Shown piece after piece: positions 45,160-56,864 of a DNA stretch of 64,000 nucleotides. Within the stretch, counting starts at the first letter, position 1; every line of letters begins with the position of its first letter. Both the position numbers and the translations under genes were made by a program. A model generated the notes under the pieces. The model was not told the origin of the DNA. It worked only from the letters and a program-made list of their open reading frames with translations, and searched no databases. Origin of the DNA: Ailurus styani (taxonomy: Eukaryota > Chordata > Mammalia > Carnivora > Ailuridae); the NCBI GenBank assembly GCA_002007465.1, contig LNAC01000859.1, forward strand, positions 136,551 to 200,550. The letters run 5' to 3'.

Positions 45160-46984
45160 CCATTTTCTCTCTCCAGCATCAACGTCTGGAGCCTTGAGGT
45201 TTCAGGGTGGGGGAGGGGATATGCTAACAAAAGCAAATCCCTGCAGCTACATTTTGCATACATATATTAGCTGAAGAATAATCACAATAAGCGTTAATCA
45301 TTTAGAAAAATAATCACCAGTAGAATGTAAGTGCCTTTGCAACCACAGAAGAGAGCTAGTATCGGGTCATACTGTACAGGGGCAGATTTCTCATATTATT
45401 TTCGAACACGGCAGTTCTATTTTTTGGACAATAATGAACACGTATGTTATTACGTATTTTTAAAAGTTGATCACGCATTTTAATAGTCCTAACTTTGTAC
45501 CATTTGGGGTATTCATTTTTCTTCAGAAGGCAACCTTGTGAATTCAAACACGTCCGTCTTGTCCATTAGAAGGGAAAGAAAGACACAGAGCAGGGAAAGT
45601 TTTCCCTTCTCGGCAGCACACCAGATGTTCCGTTTCTTACCCCACTGTGAGTGAGGCTTTTACCCATGGACTCATCCAAATTGTCCTTTCTGCTCCTCTA
45701 GATTTCCCCAATACCTCTTCCATTTCTTAATCCCTTCTGTCAGGAGCAGCGCTCACCACAGTACCCTTCCCCCATCCTAGGCTGCAATTGCTCTCCTTTG
45801 TGGCTGAAGCAATATCATCTGCATCTCCAATTGTGGAGGAAGAACATGAACTTCATGGGTGTTGCTGTGGCTCAGAGGCAAGGGGGTCTACAGGTTAGAA
45901 GCATTCAGTGTCCTCATGGCCTTCTCGGAGGATCATCAGGCTTTCTTTACTTACTTCTTGTTTCTCACTCAAATGCGTGTGAAAAGCTTTAAGATATTAA
46001 CTAGAATGTCAAGATTGCAAATACTAATGCATTTACATTGAGTGACTCACATAAAATGAGCAGAGCATTTTAAAACTCTTTTTGATTTGTGGGTTTTTTT
46101 TTATTGCTATCATAGTAAAAACTAGCAGTTAAATTTGTTTAATGTGTGCCTTGGTCTCCAGACACATACGTGCTTATATCATGGGCATATATAGAACATT
46201 TTTCCCTCATGATCCTATTCCCAGAGCAGGTTCTGAAGATACCTTCTCATAATTCAAAAAGTTACGGCACCTGTTTTCATTATGTTCATTATTATCTAAT
46301 TAGTAAAGGCTTTTTTTTTTCCATTTTCACGTTCATCTTCAGGGAAACTGGATAAATGCCAAAACATGTAAACAACATATGGTTTACTTTCAAAATCAAC
46401 CAACCAGAATTACTCATTTTCAAAGAATCTCTTAGCTAAAAAAATATGTTGAAGAAATAATTTCCTGCTCTAATAGCTAATGTTTACCATCTGCTATTCC
46501 TTTAGACTAACTACCTGGAGATCAATCATATTATATATTTTCTACTTCCCTGCCCTTCTAAAAATCCGGTATTATTAGTATAAAAAAAAAACGCATTTAA
46601 GTAGGTCATGCTGGAGTGCCACAACTTAAATTTAAATTTTGCAAGCAAGTTATAACCAACTAAAATGATATGAATGCCAGAAATCCCTCCTGTTAGAAAT
46701 TTATGAGCTTTATTATTGTCTCCTATGTATTCATTTTGAGCTTCTATTTTTCAACATAATAATGAGTATGTCTGTTAAACCACAATAATAAGTTTGTCTT
46801 AGGGAAACAGAGATAGGGAGAGTAGAGGAAAGAGCATTTTTCTCAAAACCAGCTTTGAAGATGAACCCCAAAGCAATTCTGAGGAAAGAGACTGAGATAC
46901 TGGAGTCCGTGGCAAGGGGAGCAAAGTGTGGGTCAAGAACCATTTTTTCTAAGAGGCTACCTTGGGTAGAAAGGCTTAAGTACA

Positions 46985-47205
46985 GTCTCTAGACTTTAGC
47001 TGGACACTGAGCACAGATTCTAATGACAAACTGCATTGCTAAGCTGTCTGTGCCTCAGTTTCTCACTTTCAAAATGGGGGAAATAATAGTACTTCTATCA
47101 TAGAATTCTCATAAGAATTCAAGGAATCAATATACATAAAGTTCTCATAACAGTGTCTAGCATACATAAAATATGATATAAATGTTAGGTATTAGTTAGG
47201 ATTTT
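46985..47205 (+). mobile_element. MIR SINE
   Basis: 'ctgtctgtgcctcagtttct', 'cactttcaaaatgggggaaa', 'taatagtacttctatcatag', 'ctcataagaattcaaggaat' and 'cagtgtctagcatacataaa' follow the MIR 3' half in order. Confidence 0.85.
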
Positions 47206-47599
47206 GAAGACAGGGACTAAATATTATTCCTTTTGTTCCACCTATTCCTAACACACTACCTGCTATAGGCTATGTACTCAGTAATTGCACAAAAGTATTT
47301 TTCAAATCATCTATATGATTTCAATCTCTTAGAAAGCAAAATGAATCTACCATATCTAAGGATTCTAAAATAGAAGAGAAATATGAAATCTGTATCTATA
47401 ATTATGAGTTTATAAATTTCAATAAGTAAATAAATAAATACATATTCAAGGAATGGAGTAGGTTTTCAATACATAGCCCTCTTGCATACTAATTGTAAGA
47501 ACTATTTGCTGAACAATAGCTACAGATTACAGTAAGTAGAATTATCTGAACACAAGCACCATAATCCCTTTAGTGTTACAAGAGAATGAGTTATCACTT

Positions 47600-48075
47600 A
47601 TTACAAAAGTATTTAACACCTGCTTTAGTAACTATTATGCTAGATGCCAGGCTACTAAGACTTATATCACGGTCAGTAAGTTCACAATTCAATACAGACT
47701 CTACATCCTAGGCACTGTTCTTGGTGCTGGAGATAACAGCAGTAAACCAAACAGAGAGAAATGTCTGCTCTCAAGAAAGTTACTCATGCTCTGTGTGTCC
47801 GTGTGTATGTGTGTGTGTTAGGTGTGGAATATGTGAGTATATAAATAGATTATATTTGCTTGAGAGGAAAATGACACAAGCTTGGGAAATAGGAAGGTTG
47901 GTAGAAACAGGGTCGAAATTCTAATGTTAAACAGACATATAAAATATAAATTGGTAGCAGCCATAAAAAAGCAACAAAGGACCATGGGCAACTACAAAAG
48001 GGACTGACTAACTCTTCCCTAAGTAACCTGGGAAAACTTCATAGAAGGAGCAGCCAAATTCCAACTAAGAAATTT
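47600..48075 (-). mobile_element. LINE-2 3' end, inverted
   Basis: Reversed L2: 'gtatttaacacctgctttag', 'aggcactgttcttggtgctg', 'gagataacagcagtaaacca', 'aatgtctgctctcaagaaag', then 'gggaaaacttcatagaagga' (reversed 'tccttccctgacc' block). A short G/T-rich stretch near 47790-47822 has expanded inside it. Confidence 0.75.
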
Positions 48076-48387
48076 AAAAATAAATACAGAAAAGTTCTTG
48101 TTTGTGTATTCAATAGTATTTTCACACCATGTTTGATTTTAATGCCTACCATAACAAAGTGAATAAATAACATCTAACAATATTAAAATATGTCAAGAGA
48201 AATATACCTCTATTAACTATTATGGGTTTACAACATTCAAAAATTTCATGGTCAATTAAAAATATGTTATTCTAGCAACTGAAATAATATATGGTTGATC
48301 TACAAAAGTAATTTCCTCTTACTTTGAAAAAGTAATTTTCTTCTTATTTTCCTAAGGTAAAACATAACTGAAGAAACATAATTATAG

Positions 48388-48575
48388 GGGCACGTGGTGG
48401 CTCATTCAGTTAAGCATCTGCCTTCTGCGTAGGTCATGATCCCAGCGTTCTGGGATGGACCCCCACATCGGGCTCCCTTGTTCAGCTGGGAGCATGTTTC
48501 TCCCTCTCCTTCTGTCTGCAGCTCCCCTGCTAGTGCTCTCTCTCTCTCTCTCGCTCTCTCTGTCAAATAAATTAT
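48388..48575 (+). mobile_element. CAN-SINE
   Basis: Plus-oriented: 'ggggcacgtggtggctcatt', 'cagttaagcatctgccttct', 'taggtcatgatcccagcgtt', CT-rich body, 'ctgtcaaataaatt'. The tail is AT-rich and merges with the following TA-rich DNA. Confidence 0.9.
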
Positions 48576-48615
48576 TTTAAATATTTATATAATAAATATA
48601 ATAAAATATTTAAAA

Positions 48616-48641
48616 TGTATATATGTATATATGTGTGTGTG

Positions 48642-48676
<35 letters not shown>

Positions 48677-48678
48677 GA
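48616..48678. repeat. compound (TA)/(TG)/(GA) microsatellite
   Basis: 'gtatatatgtatatatgtgt', 'gtgtgtatatatatatatat' and 'agagagagagagagagagg' in succession, following the SINE tail. Confidence 0.9.
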
Positions 48679-48679
48679 A

Positions 48680-49689
48680 AACAAATTGTGAAATATTCTT
48701 TCAGATAACTGACATCCTGATCAGTCCAGAAATCTACAGATATATACCCATACCCACTTTTAAATTATTTATTAAACAATCATTTTTCAGTCAATGATAC
48801 ACCAGATATTAGGAATTCAAAGAAAAGTGAGGCAGTCTGCCTTCTACACGCTTATGGTCAAGCAGCAGAGACAGACAAATACACAATTCTTTACCACAAA
48901 AGAGTGGTAATTATTATAAAATTATGCACAGAACGGTATGAGAGGATCAGGAGAGAATTTTGTCCTGATACAGGCATATGAAATCCTCAAAGGAGCATGT
49001 CGCTGCAGCCAGAATGGAAGAGACTGGAACGGGCCAATGCTATCACTGAGAATAGCCAGAAAAGCTAATTTTAAAAAAATATATGCCTGAAATCCATTTG
49101 AAGCTATCAGACAGCTAGGAGGCAACCTGGATTGAGAGTCCCAGATCGCTGAGAGAAGGAAATCAGAGAACGGTGAACCAACAACATTCTCTAAGCAGCT
49201 TTTTTCACTCGGGGCAAATGCTGGTGCATGTGAAGAGATAGACCAAGAATATGAGCATACATTGTTAGAGGCAGAGAGCAGAGTAGAACTTTTGGAAATC
49301 TCATAATGCTGTAAAGAAAATAAAATGGATTTCACACCAAAAAAGGTAGCCAGCTTGTGGTAGTCGAGATTCCAGAGAAAGGGTGGCAGCATGGAAGTGA
49401 GTCCACAACTTGTGGTTTTGTTGTTGAGACTTTTGCCTACTTATAAGTTGCACAGAGCAAAAGGTCAAGAAGATAAGCAGAAAACCTCTAAACAAACAAA
49501 CAAACAAACAAATGCAGCAACGTTGGCTTTAGTCCTGCTCTGGACCAAAAGGCCAAGGACCTGGAGGGGGCAGGGTTTTTCGTAAATAATCCAGGGTATC
49601 CTTAGGACCTCTGGAAGGTTACACCCTTCAGCTGAGTAAAAACAGATGGGGAAGGGAGCTTATTATAAGACCCGAGACCCAGCATCAAA
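48680..49689. other. intronic DNA, longest open frame but no gene
   Basis: A 156-codon minus-strand frame (48922-49392) is the longest in the window. Its translation has no recognisable family, no splice-like borders and a Ser/Phe/Leu-rich composition, so I do not call it. An (AAAC)n patch lies at 49492-49512. A remote L2-like origin of part of the region is possible. Confidence 0.4.
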
Positions 49690-50290
49690 TCAGTTCAATC
49701 CTTGATTTGATTGAAATGATCTGTGCTTCCTTATCTGACTACAAGGAGATAAGGGAAACTCTCCCTGAACCGGAGAACATTCCCAAGACCATGCACTATT
49801 TTTCAGAAACTATATCTATAATTAAAAAAAATTATAAAGCCTACCAAGAAACAGGATTGAGAGGAAAAACATTTTATAGACAATAGAAAGAGACAACCAG
49901 TTACTGGAGTTATCAGAAGTAAACTTTAAAATTACTGTGATTATTATATTAAGTAGGAAAAAAGGGTGGAATTTCACCAGAGCTGGAATTTACAAAAGAG
50001 AACCAAAATGGAAATTCAAGAATTTTAAATATGAGAACTCTAAAATTAGGCATTAAAGAAAGGCTTTATTGTTGATAATAGTTGGAGCAAAAAGCAGAGA
50101 GGATTAGTGAATTGGAATATAGATGAGTAGAAAATACCCAGGTGGAAACATTGAGTTAAATACATGAAATGTAGAGAAAGAGAGTTCAGAACACATAGGA
50201 AATGGGAAAATGATTTAATACTTTTGATGTGCAGGTAAATGTTTAACAACCAGTTCTCAAAAAAAGTGAGTATATATTATCAATTTCACT
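49690..50290 (+). mobile_element. ancient L1M 5' region
   Basis: Degraded 5' UTR/ORF1-side L1M text: 'ggagttatcagaagtaaact', 'ttaaaattactgtgattatt', 'gagaggattagtgaattgga' (compare 'gagaggattagtgaactggaagatagg') and 'aaaatacccaggtggaaaca'. No open frame of useful length. Confidence 0.65.
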
Positions 50291-50484
50291 GACATACAGA
50301 ATATCCAGCACACAATTTATAAATAAAAGAATAATAATGAAATGTACGATATTGCTTGTTGTAAATTGCATATAGCAAAATGATTCTTCCAGAATACTTG
50401 GCTTCCCATCAGCTTCAGGGTGAATTTCAAACCCTCATCATGGCAAAACAAGTTGTTATACGCAAACAATGAATCATGGAATAC

Positions 50485-50560
50485 AACATCAAAAACTAAT
50501 GATGTACTGATGTACTGTATGGTGACTAACATAACACAATAAAAAAATAATAAATCTTTT
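50485..50560 (+). mobile_element. short L1 3' terminus
   Basis: 'aaaactaatgatgtactgat', 'gtactgtatggtgactaaca' and 'taacacaataaaaaaataat' are the last ~75 bp of a carnivore L1. Confidence 0.8.
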
Positions 50561-50649
50561 AAAAAGTGTTAGAAGTTAACTAATATATTGACAACATACA
50601 TATATATACTGGATATTTGATATAATTTAATATTCACAGAAACTTTCTG

Positions 50650-51735
50650 AGATACAGTGCTGTCCTCATTTTATGAATATCCCTGGGTCAAAGCTGTCTT
50701 CCACTTTTGCTATCTTTCTCAGTATTTACCAAAAAAGGCTGTACTCTATTCTCATAGTGAATAACTGGAAGTTCTCAGAAAACATCATCCTTTCCTCTGA
50801 TACCACGTCTTGTAAAATGCCTCATGCTCTCTATCTTGTTCACTTTCTCACTCTCTCTCTCTCTTTCTCTCTCTCTGGCTGGCATATCCTGTTCCTCATT
50901 CACTGGCTAATTTGGATTTTCCTGTAAGATCCAGCTCAGCATTCTCTTGTTCTTGGAAGGCTCCCTTGAGTGTCTCTAGATTGGCAGGTGCCCTTCCACA
51001 GTACCCTGCACAAATCATAAGCATGGTCTCCTGAAATTGTCTCCAAAAATGGCCCCTGATGATCAGTGAATCCCACAGTTTCCCCCTTGTGAAAGACTCT
51101 TCCTGAATCTGAGTTGGCCTGGGACTCGTTTTAACCACTAGAATGCAGAAAAAGGAACCCTGTATAAGTTCTGGGCTTAACACTTAAGAAGGTTTATCAG
51201 CTTCTTCTTTTGCCCTTTACGGACCCGTGAGCCAACAGAGAAGTTTCATTACCTGCTGGGAGAACCATGCGGAGAAACCCTGTGCAGAACTATGTGAGAG
51301 GTGAAGAGGCCCTGACACGGGGGGTAAGAGAAGCAGGGCCAGCTTTCCAAGTGACCCAATGTCCTACCTGAAATGAGCCTTCCAGCCTCTCCCACCACAG
51401 CATCAACCACGGGAATGAGCCACCTCTGATGCTCCAGGCCAATCAAGCCCTTAGACCACTGCACTCCCAGCCAACATCAGGAGAAGCAGAAGCACAACCA
51501 GCTAAGCTGTCAACCCAATAAATCACGAGATAATAAAATGTTTACTGTTTTAAACAGTGACACTCTGAGGTGGTATTTTTATACAGAGACAGATAGCCAG
51601 CATAGCTTGTCCTTCAAACTCTGAGCAGCTTGAGAGCAGAATCCACACTAGATCAACCTTTGTGCTCAAAACCACTAGAACAGTACTTTGTACAGAATGG
51701 TTCTAATAAATGTTTAGTAAATTGAATTAATAAAT
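50650..51735 (+). mobile_element. LINE-2 3' part, split by an MLT1 LTR
   Basis: Left piece: 'gatccagctcagcattctct', then 'ggaaggctcccttgagtgtc' (L2 'tcagctcaaatgtcacctcctcagagaggccttccctgac'). Right piece after the LTR: 'gcttgagagcagaatccaca', 'gaacagtactttgtacagaa', 'aataaatgtttagtaaattg', the L2 terminus. Together they reconstruct one L2 3' end with the LTR inserted. Confidence 0.7.
51025..51598 (+). mobile_element. MLT1-type LTR (ERVL-MaLR) nested in L2
   Basis: MLT1 landmarks are 'gatcagtgaatcccacagtt', 'ctgagttggcctgggactcg', 'aaccctgtgcagaactatgt', 'gaggccctgacacg', 'aataaatcacgagataataa', and the end 'ctctgaggtggtatttttat' + 'acagagacagatag'. Solo LTR without internal sequence. Confidence 0.75.
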
Positions 51736-51829
51736 TTGAGTCTCCTCAATTTGAATGTGCAAAAACCTCCCAAACAAGCCTGCTTTTAATTTTCAGTTCT
51801 GAACCAATTTTTACTGACATTGTTTTACA

Positions 51830-52110
51830 TAGCTGGGAATTTAAATTACTTCTGCAACAATTGTATTAACCCTACCTCACTGTCTAACTTTTTCTACTTT
51901 ATTTTGCCTTTGATTTTTCTTCTCATCATGATGTTTATTGTCTGTGTCCCCCATTCTCTCCCCTTCCTCCCATCAAAATATAAGTGCCAGGAGGACAAGG
52001 GAAGGTCTTTTCTTTTTTCTGTTTGGTTTGCTGACTTATCCCAAGTACCTAGAATAATACCTAGTAACAGCAGATGCACTGTATTTGCTGGTTGGCCTAA
52101 TTCATTATTT
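51830..52110 (+). mobile_element. LINE-2 3' end
   Basis: 'gtttattgtctgtgtccccc', 'aatataagtgccaggaggac', 'taatacctagtaacagcag' correspond to L2 'tattgtctgtctccccc...aatgtaagctccatgagggcaggga...agtgcctgg'. Confidence 0.75.
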
Positions 52111-52929
52111 TAGGAGGAAACTGGGCATACTTGTGAGCCACACTGTAGAGAAAACAAGGACATAGAGAAGGTATATAGTCAGTGGCTAAGGAAGAGGATT
52201 ACATGACCCGTGACAAAAAATTTTTTACTTCTTTGTGTTTTAGCAATTAGTGCAGAAAGAAAATCTGGGTGGAAATGAGATAAATGTATATGAAACACCT
52301 TGACCTCTTCAGAATAAAGGTGCTATGTAGATGGAAGGACATCACATCCTGCCTTGTGGTGTGACTATTCCAAGTTGCAAAAGTATTTATTTCTCAGACA
52401 TTCAGTACTTTTTCTTCAGAAAACAGAACTTCAAATTAACTTAAAGGAATATACAAGGCTGACATGCTTAAGTGGTCTGAGTTTCATACAGAAAGAAATC
52501 CTACGGTGTATATAAAACAAAAACAGTTTTATATTATCATGCAGCAGTCAACTATTAAGACATAAAAATTTCAGAGAGAATATAATTAAGAACTAGGAGT
52601 ATACACATGTGTTTTAGTCAGTAGCCCATAATAAATATTTGGAAGATGTCTGTGTTGAATTAGTGTTGAATAAATAAACATTAATCTTATACACAACAAT
52701 TTTAGTAATAACATTATTATTAAGATAATAAATTATCTTAATGGTGTTCTTCAAGATATGGTGAATAAGAAAAATTCAATGAGGTGTTAGTATGGGGAAA
52801 GAAGAAAATATTTGTCTCTTATACTGTTTATTACAGTGATTTTAAGCAAAGACAGCTCAAGAGCTCTTTGGAAGAATACCGTATGCACAAGGTGACATTA
52901 TGGGATGGTGACCAGGACATTAAAATGTT
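52111..52929. other. intronic DNA without recognised elements
   Basis: AT-rich; no gene. A short L2-like terminus ('cccataataaatatttggaa', about 52625) is possible. Confidence 0.4.
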
Positions 52930-52937
52930 CCCCCAAG

Positions 52938-53136
52938 GGCGGCTAGGTGGCTCAGTGGGTTAAGGCTCTGCCTTTGGCTCAGGTCATGATCTCAGGGTCC
53001 TGGGATCGAGGCCCGCATCGGGCTCTCTACTCGGCGGGGAGCCTGCTTCCCCCTCTCTCTCTGCCTGCCTCTCTGCCTACTTGTGATCTCGCTCTCTGTC
53101 AAATAAATAAATAAAATCTTAAAAAAAAAAAAAAAA
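52938..53136 (+). mobile_element. young CAN-SINE (left SINE of the tandem duplication)
   Basis: Plus-oriented, full length, mustelid-type head 'gtggctcagtgggttaagg' and body 'ctacttgtgatctcgctctc'. Its own target-site duplication, tcccccaag, is intact at 52929-52937 and 53139-53147, so this SINE is at its original insertion site. Confidence 0.95.
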
Positions 53137-53626
53137 GCTCCCCCAAGAAGGTTGACCAGTGGTCTGCGTAAACATATTCTTTCAAGGCACATATCCTTGG
53201 TCTGCTGGAATCACACTATTGGGTTGGTTGAGGGAGGATAAATTTGTTGTTTTCATCAGCTCTACATTAGTGGAATAGTAACTCATAAGAACTATGCATA
53301 AATGAAGGAAAAGAAAGTACAGTCAGTTTGTTTTAACATCAACAGTTTATTTTATTTATATATAAAGTGGTATTTTTAACCAGCAATATTATATATTCAT
53401 TAGGTAAAGGGACCAGATCTTAAATAACTATCGTATCTCACGGTATTTAGAAAGAGTGAACGATTAGTTAATATTGCTTATCATAGTTGCTACAACTCCT
53501 CTAGATACATTATTAGAAACTAACTCTTGCTTCAATTACCAAAGGAACAAATTATGTATTATTTAGAATGATATATACCAGAAAAGACATTCAGTCTCTC
53601 AGAATAAGACAAAAGACAAAGCAGGG
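53137..53626. repeat. 490-bp unique segment, copy 1
   Basis: Runs from gctcccccaagaagg to caaagcaggg and is repeated without any difference that I can see at 53827-54316 (offset 690 bp). Confidence 0.97.
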
Positions 53627-53826
53627 GGCGCCTGGGTGGCTCAGTGGGTTAAAGCCACTGCCTTCGGCTCAGGTCATGATCCCAGGGTCCTGGGATCGAG
53701 GCCCGCATCGGGCTCTCTACTCGGCGGGGAGCCTGCTTCCCCCTCTCTCTCTGCCTGCCTCTCTGCCTACTTGTGATCTCGCTCTCTGTCAAATAAATAA
53801 ATAAAATCTTTAAAAAAAAAAAAAAA
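53627..53826 (+). mobile_element. chimeric CAN-SINE at the duplication junction
   Basis: Plus-oriented. Its first ~55 bp differ from the left SINE (ggcgcctgggtgg versus ggcggctaggtgg; taaagccactgccttc versus taaggctctgccttt; gatccc versus gatctc). From about 53683 on it equals the left SINE apart from one base at the tail (53811). The 5' flank 'agacaaagcaggg' does not recur on its 3' side. Instead the 3' flank is the left SINE's gctcccccaag. It has no matching target-site duplication of its own. Confidence 0.93.
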
Positions 53827-54316
53827 GCTCCCCCAAGAAGGTTGACCAGTGGTCTGCGTAAACATATTCTTTCAAGGCACATATCCTTGGTCTGCTGGAA
53901 TCACACTATTGGGTTGGTTGAGGGAGGATAAATTTGTTGTTTTCATCAGCTCTACATTAGTGGAATAGTAACTCATAAGAACTATGCATAAATGAAGGAA
54001 AAGAAAGTACAGTCAGTTTGTTTTAACATCAACAGTTTATTTTATTTATATATAAAGTGGTATTTTTAACCAGCAATATTATATATTCATTAGGTAAAGG
54101 GACCAGATCTTAAATAACTATCGTATCTCACGGTATTTAGAAAGAGTGAACGATTAGTTAATATTGCTTATCATAGTTGCTACAACTCCTCTAGATACAT
54201 TATTAGAAACTAACTCTTGCTTCAATTACCAAAGGAACAAATTATGTATTATTTAGAATGATATATACCAGAAAAGACATTCAGTCTCTCAGAATAAGAC
54301 AAAAGACAAAGCAGGG
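53827..54316. repeat. 490-bp unique segment, copy 2
   Basis: Same as 53137-53626. It ends at the same 'caaagcaggg', but continues directly into 'acatggaaaacagg' with no SINE. That is the expected pre-insertion state of the right-hand site. Confidence 0.97.
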
Positions 54317-55697
54317 ACATGGAAAACAGGAAGGAAAACAATCAAAAGAAGAAAAGGAAGAATTAAAATAAGAAATAGCATTATCAAAGCCTATAAAGCT
54401 AATAAGCAGCATACAGATTCATTTGAAGGGACAAAAGAAGACAAACAGCTGTAGAAGACTCCTAAAAGAGAGATAATGAAAGATTATAGCTAAATACTTT
54501 AGAGAGGTATAAAAATATAGCACTGTGTGATGGACCTTAACTTCCAGTTAAATACATAAGCCTCACCTGAGGGGCAAGGAGACATCGTAAAACCTCAACA
54601 AGCATGAATTCTTTCCTAAAGAAGTCTTCTAGTAAACTTCTGCTAGAATATTATAAATTAACTAGAGATATAAATATTATCCTCTCTTCAGATATATGTA
54701 ATATGGTGGAGTAGTAATACCTGTTATTTCCATTCCATTCCTCGATTGAGATGCTCAAAATGGGGAAATCTAATGTCTCCTCAAAAGGGAAGACTGAATA
54801 TTTAAACAAGGGTAATAATATAGTCAAATATTCATTTTTATATATCCATGCAATATATATGTATACATGTTTTTATATATCAAAATTAAAAGAGGCAGGT
54901 GGATGGAAAATATATCAGCATAATATCATAGAAAGAACTCATTTTGACTTGGTTAATAGCAAGTAGAAAGCAACAGTGCATATGCATATGAAAAATTAAC
55001 TGTATCCAGAATGAAATGTTTGTGGATTATATGAAATGAATGTAAAACACAAGCCAAAAAGACTGCCAATTTACAGAACTGGTTAGTCATCACAAAATTT
55101 GTCATGCAAAACACCACTCATCATTCAATCAACTACATCATAAAATTATAAAAAGAAATTACTTGTTGATGCTATATTGTCTTTTTTATCAGTAATCAAT
55201 CCCTACTCCTGAAGAGGTCATTCGCCTTTGGTAATTTTTACGTTCTAACTCATTCCTCAAACACTGCATTACTGGGTGAGACTTAGGCAAAAGGTGAATA
55301 ATTGAACCCAAATGAAATGAACAGAGAAGAAAAGCCATAGTTGTATCTTGCTTTGACCCAACAGAGATGATAGAACCTTAGGGAAATCAATCTGAAAAGA
55401 CAGCAACCTTGACATTAGCAGCAGTGTAAAACCATCAGCCGAAGTTTCAGTGTAATGCCTCCCTCACAGGGGTAAGCACTGAGCAAATAGTTTGCTTTCC
55501 CAAAATAAGTTAAATGGCATTTTCGATCTTTATCATCTTACTACTGAGTGCCTTCAACTTTACCCATTAACTATCTTACATTTTTCTCCCATTGGTAGCA
55601 TACCTTACCCCCAAAATATATGTTTTATGATACCGTATGTGGAACTATTTATATCAAGATTTGGCAATCTCTAATTGAAAATACAAATTGTGCTTTA
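54317..55697. other. intronic DNA without recognised elements
   Basis: AT-rich. Purine-rich start (54317-54370). No exon or repeat family recognised. Confidence 0.4.
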
Positions 55698-55885
55698 GGG
55701 ATGCCTGGGTGGCTCAGTTGGTTAAGTGTCTGCCTTCTGCTCAGGTCATGATCCCAGGGTCCTGGGATTGAGCCCCACATTGGGGCTGAGTCAGGAACTT
55801 TCTCCCTCTCCCTCTGCCACTCCCCCTGCTTGTTCTTGCTCTCTTTCTCTCTCTGCCAAATAAATAAATAAAGTCTTTTTAAAAA
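55698..55885 (+). mobile_element. CAN-SINE with 9-bp target-site duplication
   Basis: Plus-oriented ('gggatgcctgggtggctcag', 'ttggttaagtgtctgcc'). It has a small deletion relative to relatives between 'cacattgggg' and the CT-rich body. Bracketed by tgtgcttta at 55689-55697 and 55886-55894. Confidence 0.93.
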
Positions 55886-56071
55886 TGTGCTTTAAAAGAA
55901 AAGATTGGCTATTAAAATAAAGAACTAAATGGAGACCTTTGTTCTTGCATGTGTAGTGTTATTGGACACTAGAAAAGTCATCTCTTCAAGTCTGAGCTTT
56001 CACATCTTTTAACTGAGCATGTGAGAAAACCAATCTTGTCCTCCTTTATGCCCAAATAAAATAATGTCTGT

Positions 56072-56285
56072 AAATGCACTTTATAAATTATATTAGTTTC
56101 AGGTGTACAATATTGTGATTCAACAATTCTATACATGAGTCAGTGCTCATCATCCGAAGTGTACTCAAATTCCCCTCACCTATTTTGTCCACCCCCAATG
56201 ACCCACCTCCACTCTTTAATTCCATTCTTAAACAGAGCAACTACTCTTAATTTTCTGTTGTTTTCAATTATTTAAGAGTCTTTAT
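56072..56285 (-). mobile_element. L1 3' end, inverted
   Basis: Reversed L1 3' UTR: 'attagtttcaggtgtacaat', 'attgtgattcaacaattcta', 'tgctcatcatccgaagtgta', 'tttgtccacccccaatgacc'. Confidence 0.85.
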
Positions 56286-56864
56286 ACCTGATTAAAATAT
56301 GGTACATGAGCATAGGTATTGCTATGAATTTAAATAGCCTTGAATATGCTATAAAGGGAAAAGTATTTTGGAACTGTAATAAAAATATTAAATTATTTAC
56401 ATAGAATTTGAATATTCAAACTTTACTTACACTGTAGTCTCCACAATATTTAAAAGCAGCGTGTAGTTGTAGAAGAGAGCTTGCATGTCAAATCAGTACT
56501 AAATTATCCCAAAGCTGTCTACTCTGCAAAATATTTTAATTCCTTATATGAAAGGAGTTTTAATATTTACAAAGCAGTGTTTGAAAGATAGAGTACAAAT
56601 ATATGATCCTTTGTCTAATATGACATTTAACCTTTGTTCAAGAAATCTGTTTGCTTTTTCTATTTTGACTGTAAAAATAACCCTAAAACTCTAACATAAT
56701 CAATACAACAATATATAAAAGGGGCCAGGAGGTCACAGTAAAACAACAAAACCTCTTCACCTTTAGATTGTCATAATGTAAAGGACACAAAGTGGCAATA
56801 TGAACCAAGAGGAACAAACCAAGGGACAAAAGCACAGCTGGCGATATATAGAAACATTACTGAA

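Larger units (their letters stand above)
42077..46984. other. long repeat-poor intronic block
   Basis: Almost 5 kb without a recognised interspersed repeat except a (AC)n array. Candidate features inside are an RFX-type X-box (44687-44700), a weak exon-like interval on the minus strand (44499-44641, AG/GTAAGT borders, no usable frame), and CpG-retaining AT-rich sequence at 45359-45480. The short frames in this block show no recognisable protein similarity. Confidence 0.4.

Noticed and set aside
45606..45628. 'ctcggcagcacaccagatg' resembling the U6 snRNA 5' end
   Set aside because: Only about 12 bases agree with U6 ('ttcggcagcacatatac') and nothing downstream matches.
48922..49392. 156-codon minus-strand open frame, the longest in the window
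   Set aside because: No recognisable family, motif or domain, a low-complexity Ser/Phe/Leu composition and no splice-like borders. Such a frame is plausible by chance in 64 kb read in six frames.
53627..53826. Middle SINE as an ordinary independent insertion
   Set aside because: It lacks a matching target-site duplication, and the 490-bp flanks on both sides are the same sequence, so it is a recombination or assembly junction.
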